From Elysia marginata (lineage: Eukaryota > Mollusca > Gastropoda > Plakobranchidae): DNA of 64,000 nt. The position numbers were made by a program, and so were the translations under genes. Positions 14,201-23,556 of this stretch are shown here, one piece after another. Numbering within the stretch: the stretch's first letter is position 1; each line of letters starts with the position of its first letter. Location: assembly GCA_019649035.1 (NCBI GenBank), contig BMAT01010472.1, positions 252,999 through 316,998 of the forward strand, given 5' to 3'. The notes beneath the pieces are model-generated. The model worked only from the letters and a program-made list of their open reading frames with translations. It searched no databases and had not been told where the DNA came from.

Positions 14201-17200
14201 TTTACACAAGCTTCTGCTAAAAACAAACAAACAAAAATTAGCACTTTAAGATTTTGAGTTTGCAGACAGTCACATATATATATATATAATTATATACATA
14301 ACTTATATTATGTTTTTCTTATATGAAATTGAAGTTCACAAAATTTTGATGAGAAGATATTCAAGGTTAAGCCGACCCAACAAAAGTTTGTTACTGAGAG
14401 TGTAGTGAAAGTCTGATGGTGTATGTGTCAATACATAAACTAGAAATTCATAATAAAGCAAAAACTGGAGCCCAGAATTACAAAGAGAGGACTCAGTTTC
14501 CAAGAATAATACTATGGTCAGCACCAATACCACCTTTCTTTTGCCCTTTTCAAATAAAACACCCCATACCACCCTTTCAGAATGTCTTTATTTAGATATT
14601 AGGGAGTGATGTGAAACGTAGATGATATTCAAAACGCTACATATGCCCCAGGGCTAGATATTTAGCCTTTTCAAAATTCATTGCAGGCCCTCCTTTAAGA
14701 TGAATTGTCTGATGGAAAATATGTCTGAGATATGCTGGTAAGTGGCTTTATATAATAACATGTTAAACAACAATACCTTTACATATAAAAGTTACAAACC
14801 GAAATTCTTACCGTTAGCAAGGGCTGAGTATGGCATAAGGGACAATGGAAGGTGATCCGGCAATTCTATGTCATTTCTTCGCAAAACAACAAGATGCATA
14901 GCAATACAAAATTCTTCCAAGGACAAAGCTCCATCTCGGTTCAGATCAGACAATTGCCTTAAAAGTTAAAAACACAACAGCATAATGATTGATACAATTT
15001 TTCAGTACAGAATACCCAATACATAATTCTTTATTAATCACACATGGGGAAATTAAAAATGACAGGCTCCATTCAAAAAGAAAAACATCATGACAAGAAA
15101 AGAAGTTACAGTAGCATTTTAAAGCATACAAATGAATATCTGTTTATTAACCTTTAGCTTTAATAAAAGCAATTAAGAAAAAAAATTCTTTGGCTTAAAC
15201 NNNNNNNNNNNNNNNNNNNNNNNNNNNNNNNNNNNNNNNNNNNNNNNNNNNNNNNNNNNNNNNNNNNNNNNNNNNNNNNNNNNNNNNNNNNNNNNNNNNN
15301 NNNNNNNNNNNNNNNNNNNNNNNNNNNNNNNNNNNNNNNNNNNNNNNNNNNNNNNNNNNNNNNNNNNNNNNNNNNNNNNNNNNNNNNNNNNNNNNNNNNN
15401 NNNNNNNNNNNNNNNNNNNNNNNNNNNNNNNNNNNNNNNNNNNNNNNNNNNNNNNNNNNNNNNNNNNNNNNNNNNNNNNNNNNNNNNNNNNNNNNNNNNN
15501 NNNNNNNNNNNNNNNNNNNNNNNNNNNNNNNNNNNNNNNNNNNNNNNNNNNNNNNNNNNNNNNNNNNNNNNNNNNNNNNNNNNNNNNNNNNNNNNNNNNN
15601 NNNNNNNNNNNNNNNNNNNNNNNNNNNNNNNNNNNNNNNNNNNNNNNNNNNNNNNNNNNNNNNNNNNNNNNNNNNNNNNNNNNNNNNNNNNNNNNNNNNN
15701 NNNNNNNNNNNNNNNNNNNNNNNNNNNNNNNNNNNNNNNNNNNNNNNNNNNNNNNNNNNNNNNNNNNNNNNNNNNNNNNNNNNNNNNNNNNNNNNNNNNN
15801 NNNNNNNNNNNNNNNNNNNNNNNNNNNNNNNNNNNNNNNNNNNNNNNNNNNNNNNNNNNNNNNNNNNNNNNNNNNNNNNNNNNNNNNNNNNNNNNNNNNN
15901 NNNNNNNNNNNNNNNNNNNNNNNNNNNNNNNNNNNNNNNNNNNNNNNNNNNNNNNNNNNNNNNNNNNNNNNNNNNNNNNNNNNNNNNNNNNNNNNNNNNN
16001 NNNNNNNNNNNNNNNNNNNNNNNNNNNNNNNNNNNNNNNNNNNNNNNNNNNNNNNNNNNNNNNNNNNNNNNNNNNNNNNNNNNNNNNNNNNNNNNNNNNN
16101 NNNNNNNNNNNNNNNNNNNNNNNNNNNNNNNNNNNNNNGATCCAACAAAGAATACTGAACCTCATACCTTTTATTACAGAGTTGAGATCTTGCTGCATTG
16201 TCTTAAACTGATTGATATAATATTCTCTCTGTTCATCTGTGATGGACCACACATCATCCACACTTTCCGCTTCCGAGGAAATTGAGGATGAGTCAAAATT
16301 GGGAGGCTCTAACCCTTGCTTCATTCCTGAGCCTATCAGCACTGAAAATTTCAACAAAGAAAAAAACGGATTTTGAAATAACGCTAATAAAATTTTAAAA
16401 AAGAATGAAACATCACTTCGGGTTGTCATAGTATGTCAAGAGAAGAATCACAGTCACAATAAAGAGAAAGATACAAATTCGTTATAGACAAAGAAAAAGA
16501 CATGTGTCATATGAAATGAATGAGGAGAAATTTTGTACTACAATGTATGATGAAAGCTCTAATTTAAAAGAGTAAACTGTACAAAAAGAGATTTTGCAAA
16601 CCTGCGGTAATTATTATATTGGATGTCCAATCCACTTACGACCAATACAAAAACTGTTGTAAGGTGATAAGAATTTTGAGCATTTCTTCACTTATTTTAT
16701 AAGAAATTGTCCTCTTGTTTTCTTAGATATTCCACTTGAAAAACTTTACATAAAAAGAGATGAAAGTGAAACAATAAGAGATGCTACATGCAAGGGGTAC
16801 TCTTACAGAAGTCAAGGAAACTCTTACCATGGCTTTCATCATCCTCAAACATGGTCCAGTTGCCGTTCTCCTGACCAGGTTGTGCATGGAGTCCAGCACC
16901 AGCTCCAGTGTTCCCCGTGCTCCCGTTGCCGTGAGGACCAGCTGCTTTGCTGCCATCACTGACAGCCACAGGATTCACATGGCCTCCTGCTCCACCGCCA
17001 CTACTGACTCCATCAGTGAGCAGCTTGGAAGCTTCTGCGCTGTCTAGACTACTTGACATCCCATAAGATTGCTGCTGTTGACCTGAAGCCTGTAAGTTGT
17101 TCATATTGTGTGAGGCCGCCGCTGGAGGACCAGCTCCAACACTGCTGTTGGTCCCTGTTGCTGCACCACTAGCAATCACCATAGCTGGTGCTGTGTGCTG

Positions 17201-20200
17201 CTTGAAGAGTTGTTTAGGGGGGTTTGCTGGGGATGTGGGAGGAGACTGAGTCGGAGAAAATGCGGGGGATTTGGAGTTGTGAGTAGCATCATCTTTGCCA
17301 GGTGCCTGAAGAAGAAAGAAAAGCACAATTTCTTATGATGTAATTAAAGAAATGCTTAAAAACACCTATTTCTAGAGCATGGTCATAAAACTATTAAATA
17401 GACTTCAGTGCAATTTTTTTTTAATAATACACATTTCTGCAGACTATTAAAATGTTTAATAAATAATACCCTGGAAATTTCCCCTTAAAAAAAAAGGTTA
17501 CCAAACTCTTAATCAACCTACTTCTTATGAATGTTAGGACTGAGCAAATTATTTTTCTTGGAAAGCACAATATAAAATAGATAAAACACTTCAAGATTTC
17601 AAATATGAACAGAATAGAAAAAAAAACCTGATACTTCTTAATTTGAAGATTGAGAAAGAAAGCTTGATTCATAGTCCTTTTGCCAATTAGGGGAAAGAGA
17701 AAGGACGAGTGAGAGGGGAGGGAGAAGTGGAAGAGCAAAAGCATAGAAGTAAACAAAGTTTATTTTGTTTCATCGATAAAGCTAAACCAGAGTATATAGT
17801 GACCACAGTTGTCTTTATAGGGGAAGACCACCAGCAACCTTATTGAAATGAATAAAAAAAAAAATAAAAAGATCCAGCCCCTGGCCAGAATATTATTTGG
17901 GCTCGAATTCTTTGCCTTTGAAAATGTTTTTGGTTTTAGAAATAATAAAAACTCATTGATTAACATTTTCAACTTCCATTTAGATTGAGTAAGTATACCT
18001 GAGGTGAGAATGGTGCCGTCACCCCACCATCAGGCACGACACCCCGTGCATACTGTCCAGATAGGGAACGGCTGTGGGATTTCTTTGATCCTGGGGGAGG
18101 AGGCAGCTGTCCTGACATCTGCTGTGCTTTTACACTAAACCAAGAAATTTACAAATGAGAATGCATAAGCAAATGTACTAAAATGTAAAAATCCTACAAT
18201 GAGTTTCTAAGTTGCAAAAATAAACAGAAGGTGTACATAATATAAATTTCTAGTATCGGTACCAGAGGCTTTTTTTAAATTGAAATTGATTGAAGAGTGA
18301 TGTTTAGAAGGACTTTTAATCTAGTGATATATAATATACAAGAAATACAGTCGGACCGGCAAAATCGGGAAAAAACTTAGAGAAAAGAATTTTTTCTATA
18401 TAAAGCTATTGCTAAATCGGGAAACATTACCTGTTTAACGTTTAAACAGGGAAAAGTGCCATAAATCATCATCAAAATGAAGTGTTGGTGGTAGAGCATT
18501 TGCTAAAATTACTTGTTTAAAGCGCATCACTTATGTGTTATGAATCAAATGACATTCCGATGGTCCATTAAAAGCTTTCCTAGGCTGAAGCGGCGTTTCA
18601 TAATTGATTTGTTGTCTAGAGTAAGGAAATATGCTAGGAAAAGGAGGCAGCAAAATCCATCTGTCATGCTGTGAACTTCTCAGTGCAGTTTATTCCAGGT
18701 AGATATAGAGAGTTTAATAATTGTTCTACCAGGTAATCTGGCAGATGCAAGACAGTCGCCAGACATGGTGCAAACATTATGATAATTTAAACTGATACAA
18801 GTGTGATTTTTGTTTGCCTAGTAAGATTGTTGTAGAGTGTAGGCCTACAGCTAGCTAGGACAGGGAGCATGTATAAAAGGGTTACTTAAATCTGGAAGTT
18901 TCATTGACTTATCAACTCCCGATGTAACAGATGGCCAGCAAGAAAGATTGGATTAGTCTATCGATGATAAAATAAAAGTGGTGGAAGCACTTAGGATTCC
19001 AGGAGCAGCAATAATAAAAATTGCATCGAAATCTCAAATTGTGCGGGTAAAATCTTACCTGCTCTTCTTCTCATTCTTCATTTTTTTTCTGACTGTATAT
19101 TTGTCTCTTTCTCTCTCTCTATGTGTATGTGTGTTTCTTCATCTCATACCTGGGTCTGAACACAATGAGTTTCTCTTTTTTTGTGATAATCGGGAAATTG
19201 GGAAAACCCTTTTATTAGAAAAAGAATCCTTCTCTTCCTATTTACCCATTAAGTAGGTCCAACTGTAATATAAAAGTAATAAAGGGCTACTTACTTGTCT
19301 GGAGTAGCACTGTCAATGTCTCCACAAGACTTTTTCCTATCTTTGAGAACTGTTAAATAAAAATAAGAGGGAACTGTTTTAATGCAAGAGTAAGTTTTTA
19401 CAGAATATAAATCTCCTCAATATCAAGCAAGTGTTAATGATAATGATCTTTGAAAGTTTTACAGTTTATAAGTTCTATTAATGTGCACATCTGAGAAATT
19501 TCATTTTCAGCCTTTATTACAACCCATACAAGATGTTTATTTCTTTAAAAGCAGAAATGAAATTGATTAAATGGAAACATAGGCAAAAATATAAATTAAT
19601 TTACTTGAAATAAATATAATTACCTTGTTCACTGCCTTTGGAAGCAAATTTGGGAAGTTGGATTTCTACACCTGAGAGTTAGAAGAAAAAAAACAAGAAA
19701 AACCACATCTTTTTTAAAAAAGAGAAAATACTTTTGTCTTAAAAAAAAATTTACATCCTCTATCAAATTTAGGTAAAATGCAAGAATTTTCTAACTCCTG
19801 CTGATAAAACATAAAGTTGGAATACGTTTAAAAGTCATAACATTCAGAGATAATATAGCTTTAAGTTAACTTACTCCTTTCAGCTATCCCATATTGTGTT
19901 TTTCTTCATAATTTTTAAAAATAATTAAAAGTCAATATATCTGTTTTCAACAAGACAATGTAAAATGTGTTTCATTTAAAGAGGCTTACCAGGGTTGAGA
20001 GCATCTAATCGCAAAGGAAGTCCAGCTTGAGCCAAAGCAACCAATTTGAGGGCGATGTAAAATTGACTGCGACCAAAATGTCCCAGACGATTTGCCCCAC
20101 AAAGCTCAGTGATCTGCGATACAACAAGAAAAGATGAAAAACAATATTTGCTCACTAGTGAACTCTATAGCATTATTTATTATAACGTTCCTTTATCAAT

Positions 20201-22959
20201 GAGATGGAGGGGTAGCATAAAATGGTTGTAGGACAGAAGCTGAGCTCTAAATCCAGCTTTGGAAGAAAATCGTTTTACTGTGGACTAATAAATGTTACGA
20301 TCTTTTGCTTTTCTTTGCAATAAAATATTGTGATCTTTGATTTAGACTAGTTCAAAGTGTTGAATTGTGAGAAGTAAATGGTTCATCAAAAGGAAGAAAA
20401 AATTTGGATATTAAATTTTAGAATATTAACTGCCATTGTTACTTGTGGTAACTACTTCTTGATTAACTGCATTTATGTATAATTTCACTGAGACTAGACC
20501 ATTAGGCCCTTTATAAATAAATCCAGCAAGTTTTATATGGCATATATGTAGACAAAAGTCACAATTGGACATAGCTTTAGCCCAGTCATGCTTACAATAC
20601 AAATGAATCTTTGATATCTTTTTTAAAATTAAAACAGTGAATCATTTTTTCTTATCATTAATAACAATAATTTACAATAAGATATAATGTGTAAATTTTT
20701 ATTAGATTTTAGACGGGAGTTAATAATTAATATTTAGTATCAATAACATCTAAGAACATTCCAATTAATTACTCAGAATAGAAATAAACTATTGCAAAAC
20801 CAAAGGATAACTAGAAAATATAAAAAGTTATATCACTGCACTCATGAGGTTTACTATCTACAGTCCTTTCAACCTGTTAAAACTAATTTAGGAAAACCAG
20901 AAAAATACATTTTTACTATTAGATTGAGTTGGTCAGTGCACAGTGTCTTCTCTAGATATTGAGATCAGGATTAGATCTTTAAAATAGGAAGGTCAAATAG
21001 GTTTGAAATTTGAAAGAATTTTTCATAGCCTATCATCAAAGAAAATATTCCTCCAATACAAATTAAAATAGGAGTACTCAGTCAGACTTTGCTTATCAGG
21101 AAAAGTTTGTAGAAGTTGATTTCTTCCTCATAAGCTGAGATCGGCTCAGTTTCTTTGCCTGGTGTGAATTGGTAACAGATCTGGAACATCTACTTGAGAT
21201 CTTAAAAGGATAGAAATTTTCATCACATTGAATGATACTAATACTAATAGCCAAAATTCAACTCTTCCTTCAGTCATGAAGCAGAATAAAGATTGTCTTG
21301 CATTATGAAAATGCAAACATTTAGCCTTAGTATGGCATAGTGGTCTGCAATAACCTGGACCAGTACAGGTTTAACAAATATTGCAACAGGCTGGCCATTT
21401 GTGATTTTAATGCAACTCGTAGATGTATTCAATTAATTACAATTTATAAACCAGTCTAATGACATTAAATGTTTTGCAATAGGCACCAGGGGCTGTCATA
21501 TTTAAAAGCTTGTTAAAAGTGCTGTGGATATGCTTCTTTGTTTCAGGGGAGAAACATGGTGACAGATAATAAGCCGGTACCACTACTAGTTTGCAGCTTT
21601 GTTTGAGAAACGAAGGCGACGCATTTCATCGATTTCTGACAGCCATACAGTAGTACCAGTATACCATTTTTAAAAGATGATTTTTCTTTTTTCCCCCTTA
21701 ATATACGCCTAGGTCCCTCTTCCCGTTTATGACGGTAATAAGTAAAATTTTAATTTTTATTTAAAGTTCCGTTTCCCTTATATTTCCTGGGTTTCCCTAA
21801 TTCCAAGGCCCCACTGTAGTTGTTGGTAGGTCTGTCTCTCTCAGTGAAGATCAAACACACACATGTAACAAAATCCTTTTTACAACATGTTTCCAACCCA
21901 TTTTAACCAATCAATACATCAAGGGCCTTAGAAATAAAAAAGCTTAGAATGAATAGTTCTGGATATCTTGAAATAAATTTTGAAAATACCACACAATTTC
22001 TGAACATTTTCCTTTTAAATAAATATTTAGCTGCAGAGTGGAAAAAAGCTTTTTTTTAAATTTCAGAACCATAAATGGCATATGTATATAAATTTAAACT
22101 GAAAAAGATTCAACTTTTATTTTATAGTTAAGAAAATAAAAGTGAAATAATATACGTGTAGAAATGGAAATAAAATTAATGTTGCAAACAATACCACTAT
22201 CATCTGTTCTTATGTTATTAGAAAATTGTTTCCCAAGCTCTAGTGGTAGACCTACCTATCGAAGTATTTCCACAAACAAGTGCCATCCTAGCTAGCCTAA
22301 ACTTCATCTCATTTTTAAATATAAATTATATATATATAGGGTCCTGTGCAGTGAGATGCATTTTTTATTATATGAAACACTACTGAAGAAATGAAGGGTA
22401 ATGAAGAGTAATTTCTATAAATAATGGCAGGTGCTCAGTGCGAAAAATCCTGCCATAACTTTAGGCCCTACTTGTCTGCAGCCTATTATATAATACTTCA
22501 TGATCCGGCCAGCAAGTGCTGCATTACTGTGCAGATTTAAGTCATCTCAACTCATAGCATTGATCACTGCTGAGGTACGCAGCACAATAAGCAATTTACT
22601 TCTGAATCTAGCTGATGATTCAGTAGGCTATCTGAAGGCATACTGTAGGCTATAGATACATTTAACCGCCCAGTATGGCAGTAGGCCCTAATTTTGGTCA
22701 CCCAGGATCTTTTTAACAGCAAAAAATACCAAACATTAACATTGAGCTAAGGTAGTAATTTAGCTTTAGGTAACCTCTTGGTCTACTTAGACTTGAAAAT
22801 CGACGTTACCTGTTTGAGGATGTCTGGGCTAACACCCGAAGCAAGGAACAACTCTGTTGCTTTAGGGCCAGTGATTTTTCCACTTCCTTCAACATCACAG
22901 GCCTGAAACAATTCAGCATAATATTGCTGTTCTCGAGCATCTAACTTCATGCCTTCCAT
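193..22959 (-). CDS. REPS1: REPS1-type EH-domain endocytic adaptor (16 readable coding exons; 3' end outside window)
   Basis: RalBP1-associated Eps-domain proteins link Ral/RalBP1 to clathrin endocytosis through EH domains that bind NPF peptides; they act in the cytosol at the membrane. Sixteen exons on the minus strand join without a phase error: 22810-22959, 19990-20113, 19624-19671, 19295-19349, 17999-18134, 16828-17305, 16168-16341, (one exon lost in the gap), 14812-14957, 14006-14088, 12490-12585, 11380-11473, 7128-7331, 3122-3283, 2367-2413, 1345-1398, 193-276. EH1 is about residues 1-91, followed by a Ser/Pro/Gly-rich linker. EH2 starts near residue 370 and has a canonical EF loop, [12 protein letters not shown]. 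The tail is proline-rich ([16 protein letters not shown]). The start MEGM matches the family start MEGL. The visible part gives roughly 710 residues; the family's C-terminal coiled coil is not here. REPS2 is the alternative paralogue name; invertebrates usually have one gene. Confidence 0.93.
1345..1398 (-). CDS. REPS1: REPS1 exon (18 codons)
   Basis: Phase 0 at both ends, between ttataatgcag and GTAAGT. It reads [18 protein letters not shown], comparable to AASAPANVSKGTTP in vertebrates. Short and weakly conserved, but with good splice sites. Confidence 0.7.
2367..2413 (-). CDS. REPS1: REPS1 exon: PAVPPR microexon
   Basis: 47 nt from actatag to GTGAGT. It reads [15 protein letters not shown], matching PPAVPPRPQPS. 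A second donor (GTATCA) 15 nt earlier would end the exon after VPPR in the same phase, so two in-frame isoforms are possible. Confidence 0.8.
3122..3283 (-). CDS. REPS1: REPS1 exon: proline-rich SH3-ligand segment
   Basis: 162 nt, phase 1 in and out, consensus GTAAGT donor. It reads [18 protein letters not shown], matching [20 protein letters not shown] of vertebrate REPS1, a segment expected to bind SH3 domains. Confidence 0.92.
4757..5285. repeat. Mixed AGT/AGC trinucleotide tract in REPS1 intron
   Basis: About 500 bases of imperfect GTA/GCA triplets with interspersed CAGTAGTA and CGTAGT, ending in a pure GTA run near 5197-5230. It opens poly-Val, poly-Ser and poly-Tyr frames on both strands. 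These are composition artefacts, not genes. Confidence 0.93.
5285..5936. mobile_element. Decayed pogo/Tigger-type non-autonomous element, left end lost
   Basis: The right end reads TCCCACTGTA, the inverse of a CAGTGGGA terminus. The interior (ttccttcagtcgtgaagc, then caaagattgtattgcat) aligns with the element at 21079-21816. The left terminus cannot be found and probably merges into the triplet tract. Lies in a REPS1 intron. Confidence 0.6.
7128..7331 (-). CDS. REPS1: REPS1 exon: QRSHTES segment
   Basis: 204 nt, phase 1 in and out. It contains [20 protein letters not shown], like TRQRSHSGTSPDN in vertebrates, and ends [18 protein letters not shown] is a basic-directed phosphosite type of sequence (inference). 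Confidence 0.88.
9216..9365. repeat. Degenerate 72-80 bp tandem repeat, left part
   Basis: Units start with GTAACC or GTAACA (9216 and 9296) and contain AAAGAATCATTAAAAG and ATTATACA. Matching units reappear at 10164-10290, on the far side of a DNA transposon. Confidence 0.6.
9366..10139. mobile_element. TIR DNA transposon (pogo/Tigger-like, 774 bp) nested in a tandem repeat
   Basis: The left end reads CAGTCAAACCTGCC and the inverse of the right end CAGTCCAACCTGCC, a 13/14 terminal match. TA follows the right end; the left flank is TG, probably a mutated TA. I see no transposase frame inside, so it is non-autonomous. Confidence 0.7.
10164..10290. repeat. Degenerate 71 bp tandem repeat, right part
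   Basis: Units start at 10164 and 10235 with GTAACC, and the block AAAGAACCATTAAAAAGAT corresponds to the left-hand copies at 9216-9365. Confidence 0.6.
11380..11473 (-). CDS. REPS1: REPS1 exon: SKIIHPV block
   Basis: 94 nt, phase 0 to phase 1. It reads [17 protein letters not shown], matching TAIVHPVPIRMTP of vertebrate REPS1. Acceptor gtctag, donor GTACTG. An inverted CGGTAAACCA pair sits about 130-170 bases upstream of the exon. Confidence 0.84.
12490..12585 (-). CDS. REPS1: REPS1 exon: WTAF linker
   Basis: 32 codons in phase 0 at both ends; acceptor ctgcag, donor GTAAGT. It reads [18 protein letters not shown], comparable to the QWETFSERSSSSQ region of vertebrate REPS1. Confidence 0.83.
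13518..13865 (+). mobile_element. Non-LTR retrotransposon 3' end (ORF2 C-terminus)
   Basis: Plus-strand frame with [33 protein letters not shown] and [15 protein letters not shown], ending at TGA 13838-13840. This is the region downstream of the reverse transcriptase in many RTE/CR1-type elements. An in-frame stop interrupts the upstream part, and an AAG-rich tail follows the stop. A 5'-truncated copy in a REPS1 intron, antisense to the gene. Confidence 0.85.
14006..14088 (-). CDS. REPS1: REPS1 exon: post-EH2 linker
   Basis: 83 nt between ttacag and GTGAGG, ending in phase 0. It reads [20 protein letters not shown] then SPQQNVAQ. The SP-rich text fits the linker after EH2, and both borders agree in phase with the neighbouring exons. 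Confidence 0.82.
14812..14957 (-). CDS. REPS1: REPS1 exon after gap: EF-hand half of EH2
   Basis: 146 nt. It reads [19 protein letters not shown] and then [20 protein letters not shown]. The loop [12 protein letters not shown] has acidic or oxygen ligands at positions 1, 3, 5, 9 and 12, so it should bind calcium. Donor GTAAGA; the acceptor is weak (ttttaag). Confidence 0.93.
15201..16138. other. Assembly gap (938 N)
   Basis: An unbroken run of N inside REPS1. Exon 7 ends in phase 1 and the next visible exon starts needing two bases of a codon, so an EH2 exon of about 20-22 codons must be missing here. The long open frames that appear across the gap are artefacts. Confidence 0.98.
16168..16341 (-). 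CDS. REPS1: REPS1 exon 7: start of EH2
   Basis: 174 nt, phase 1 in and out. It reads [19 protein letters not shown], the first helix of the second EH domain, after an acidic serine linker ([12 protein letters not shown]). The donor lies 29 bases from the edge of the assembly gap, which holds the next exon. Confidence 0.94.
16828..17305 (-). CDS. REPS1: REPS1 exon 6: long Ser/Gly/Ala-rich linker
   Basis: The largest exon (478 nt), with acceptor ttcttcag and donor GTAAGA. It contains [14 protein letters not shown] (compare SPQQSPPTSP in vertebrates), a short QQQQ run and a Gly/Ser/Ala-rich low-complexity stretch, and ends [15 protein letters not shown], the counterpart of QENWVSFADTPP. It is probably disordered. 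Confidence 0.92.
17999..18134 (-). CDS. REPS1: REPS1 exon 5: proline/serine linker
   Basis: 136 nt ending in phase 0. It reads [19 protein letters not shown] and then [18 protein letters not shown]. The PPPPG...KK block matches the IPPPPGRGQVKKG region of REPS1. Acceptor tttag, donor GTATAC. Confidence 0.87.
18348..19265 (+). mobile_element. pogo/Tigger-like DNA transposon, internally deleted (918 bp)
   Basis: The termini are CAGTCGGACC and, inverted, CAGTTGGACC, with TA on both sides (18346-18347 and 19266-19267). Both ends contain AAATCGGGAAA-like text. At about 18931-19050 a broken frame reads MASKK and then [10 protein letters not shown] and KIASKSQI, the CENP-B/Psq-type helix-turn-helix start of pogo transposases. 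A frameshift or stop splits it, and the DDE catalytic domain is missing. Lies in the REPS1 intron between exons 4 and 5. Confidence 0.85.
18430..18450. repeat. 21-nt near-perfect palindrome inside the Tigger-like element
   Basis: CCTGTTTAACGTTTAAACAGG reads almost the same on both strands. It lies about 80 bases inside the left end, where a transposase or promoter site could sit. Function not known. Confidence 0.6.
19295..19349 (-). CDS. REPS1: REPS1 exon 4 (55 nt)
   Basis: Strong acceptor (ttatttaacag) and consensus GTAAGT donor. It reads [18 protein letters not shown] in the phase required by both neighbours. The sequence is linker and poorly conserved, so the call rests on splice sites and phase. 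Confidence 0.78.
19624..19671 (-). CDS. REPS1: REPS1 exon 3 (48 nt)
   Basis: Phase 1 to phase 1 microexon reading [16 protein letters not shown]. It corresponds to the post-EH1 segment LPLPRFVASKNEQ of vertebrate REPS1. It has an AG acceptor and a GTA donor. Confidence 0.85.
19990..20113 (-). CDS. REPS1: REPS1 exon 2: second half of EH1
   Basis: Acceptor tcgcag, donor GTAAGC, 124 nt, ends phase 1. It reads [20 protein letters not shown] and then [15 protein letters not shown], the highly conserved core of the first EH domain in REPS proteins. Confidence 0.93.
21079..21816. mobile_element. pogo/Tigger-like MITE (738 bp) in REPS1 intron 1
   Basis: The left terminus CAGTCAGACTTTGC and the inverted right terminus CAGTGGGGCCTTGG share a degenerate inverted repeat of about 25 bases that ends in GGAAA. 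TA follows the right end. Its interior matches 5285-5936. No intact coding frame. Confidence 0.72.
22360..22430. repeat. Dispersed repeat copy A
   Basis: The stretch around GAAATGAAGGGTAATGAAG reappears at 35291-35373 with the same flanking order (CATTTTT, AT-rich, ACTACTGAAGAAATGAAGG). The family is not identified. Confidence 0.6.
22810..22959 (-). CDS. REPS1: REPS1 coding exon 1: start and first half of EH1
   Basis: Fifty codons from ATG (22959-22957) to a GTAACG donor, phase 0. It reads [18 protein letters not shown], the first EH helix. A TAG lies in frame 13 codons upstream. That TAG is also the end of a possible acceptor (tttttatag, exon from 22997), so a 5' UTR exon farther upstream is likely. 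Confidence 0.9.
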
Positions 22960-22997
22960 TTTGTTGATGATAAATTGTCCTCCACTTTTTTCTGTCT

Positions 22998-23556
22998 ATA
23001 AAAAGTCCATTATTCGAATACAATGCACAAGTTAAATTATTGTTGTAGTTAGCAGATCCGGTAGATCTAGAATCGCTCACAAATAGTCAGACAGACTCCA
23101 TCTTCCTTTTCGTCATACAGAGTTATAAGTTAGATTTACATTTGGTTTCGGATTTAAAACCACAATGATGGTTTACGTAATATAATGGTGAAATTATAGT
23201 AATTTTTAAGTTTAGCAATTAAAAAAACCAAAGGCAATCCATTACAATTAAAAACTAGGCCATGAGTCGGGTTTTAGTTTCGGATACACTCCTCCCTCTG
23301 CCCTTGTGCCTCGGGTAAAATGGGTTCCGTATTCTGTTCAACGAATAGAAGTGAAGCACTTAATATGAGCCGACTATAGATGTTGCTATGCATCGATGCA
23401 GCAATGGAGTGGAAATATTGTTAGCAATGTTTCAAGTACAATGTTGTTTTCTCCTGCCCCTCACGCGTCGTTAAAAGAAAGCGAGTTTTTATATCATTAA
23501 TTAAAAATCAATAGGATCACTTTTCTCTAAGTTGGAATTTCGTTTTTGTTCGATTT
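22998..23556. other. REPS1 upstream region
   Basis: Unique-looking sequence between the first REPS1 coding exon and the GA tract, the natural place for its 5' UTR exon and promoter. I see no TATA box or CpG-rich island that fixes a start site. Confidence 0.4.

Noticed and set aside
15173-16429. 418-codon minus-strand frame
   Set aside because: Mostly N from the assembly gap; only the part in exon 7 is real coding sequence.
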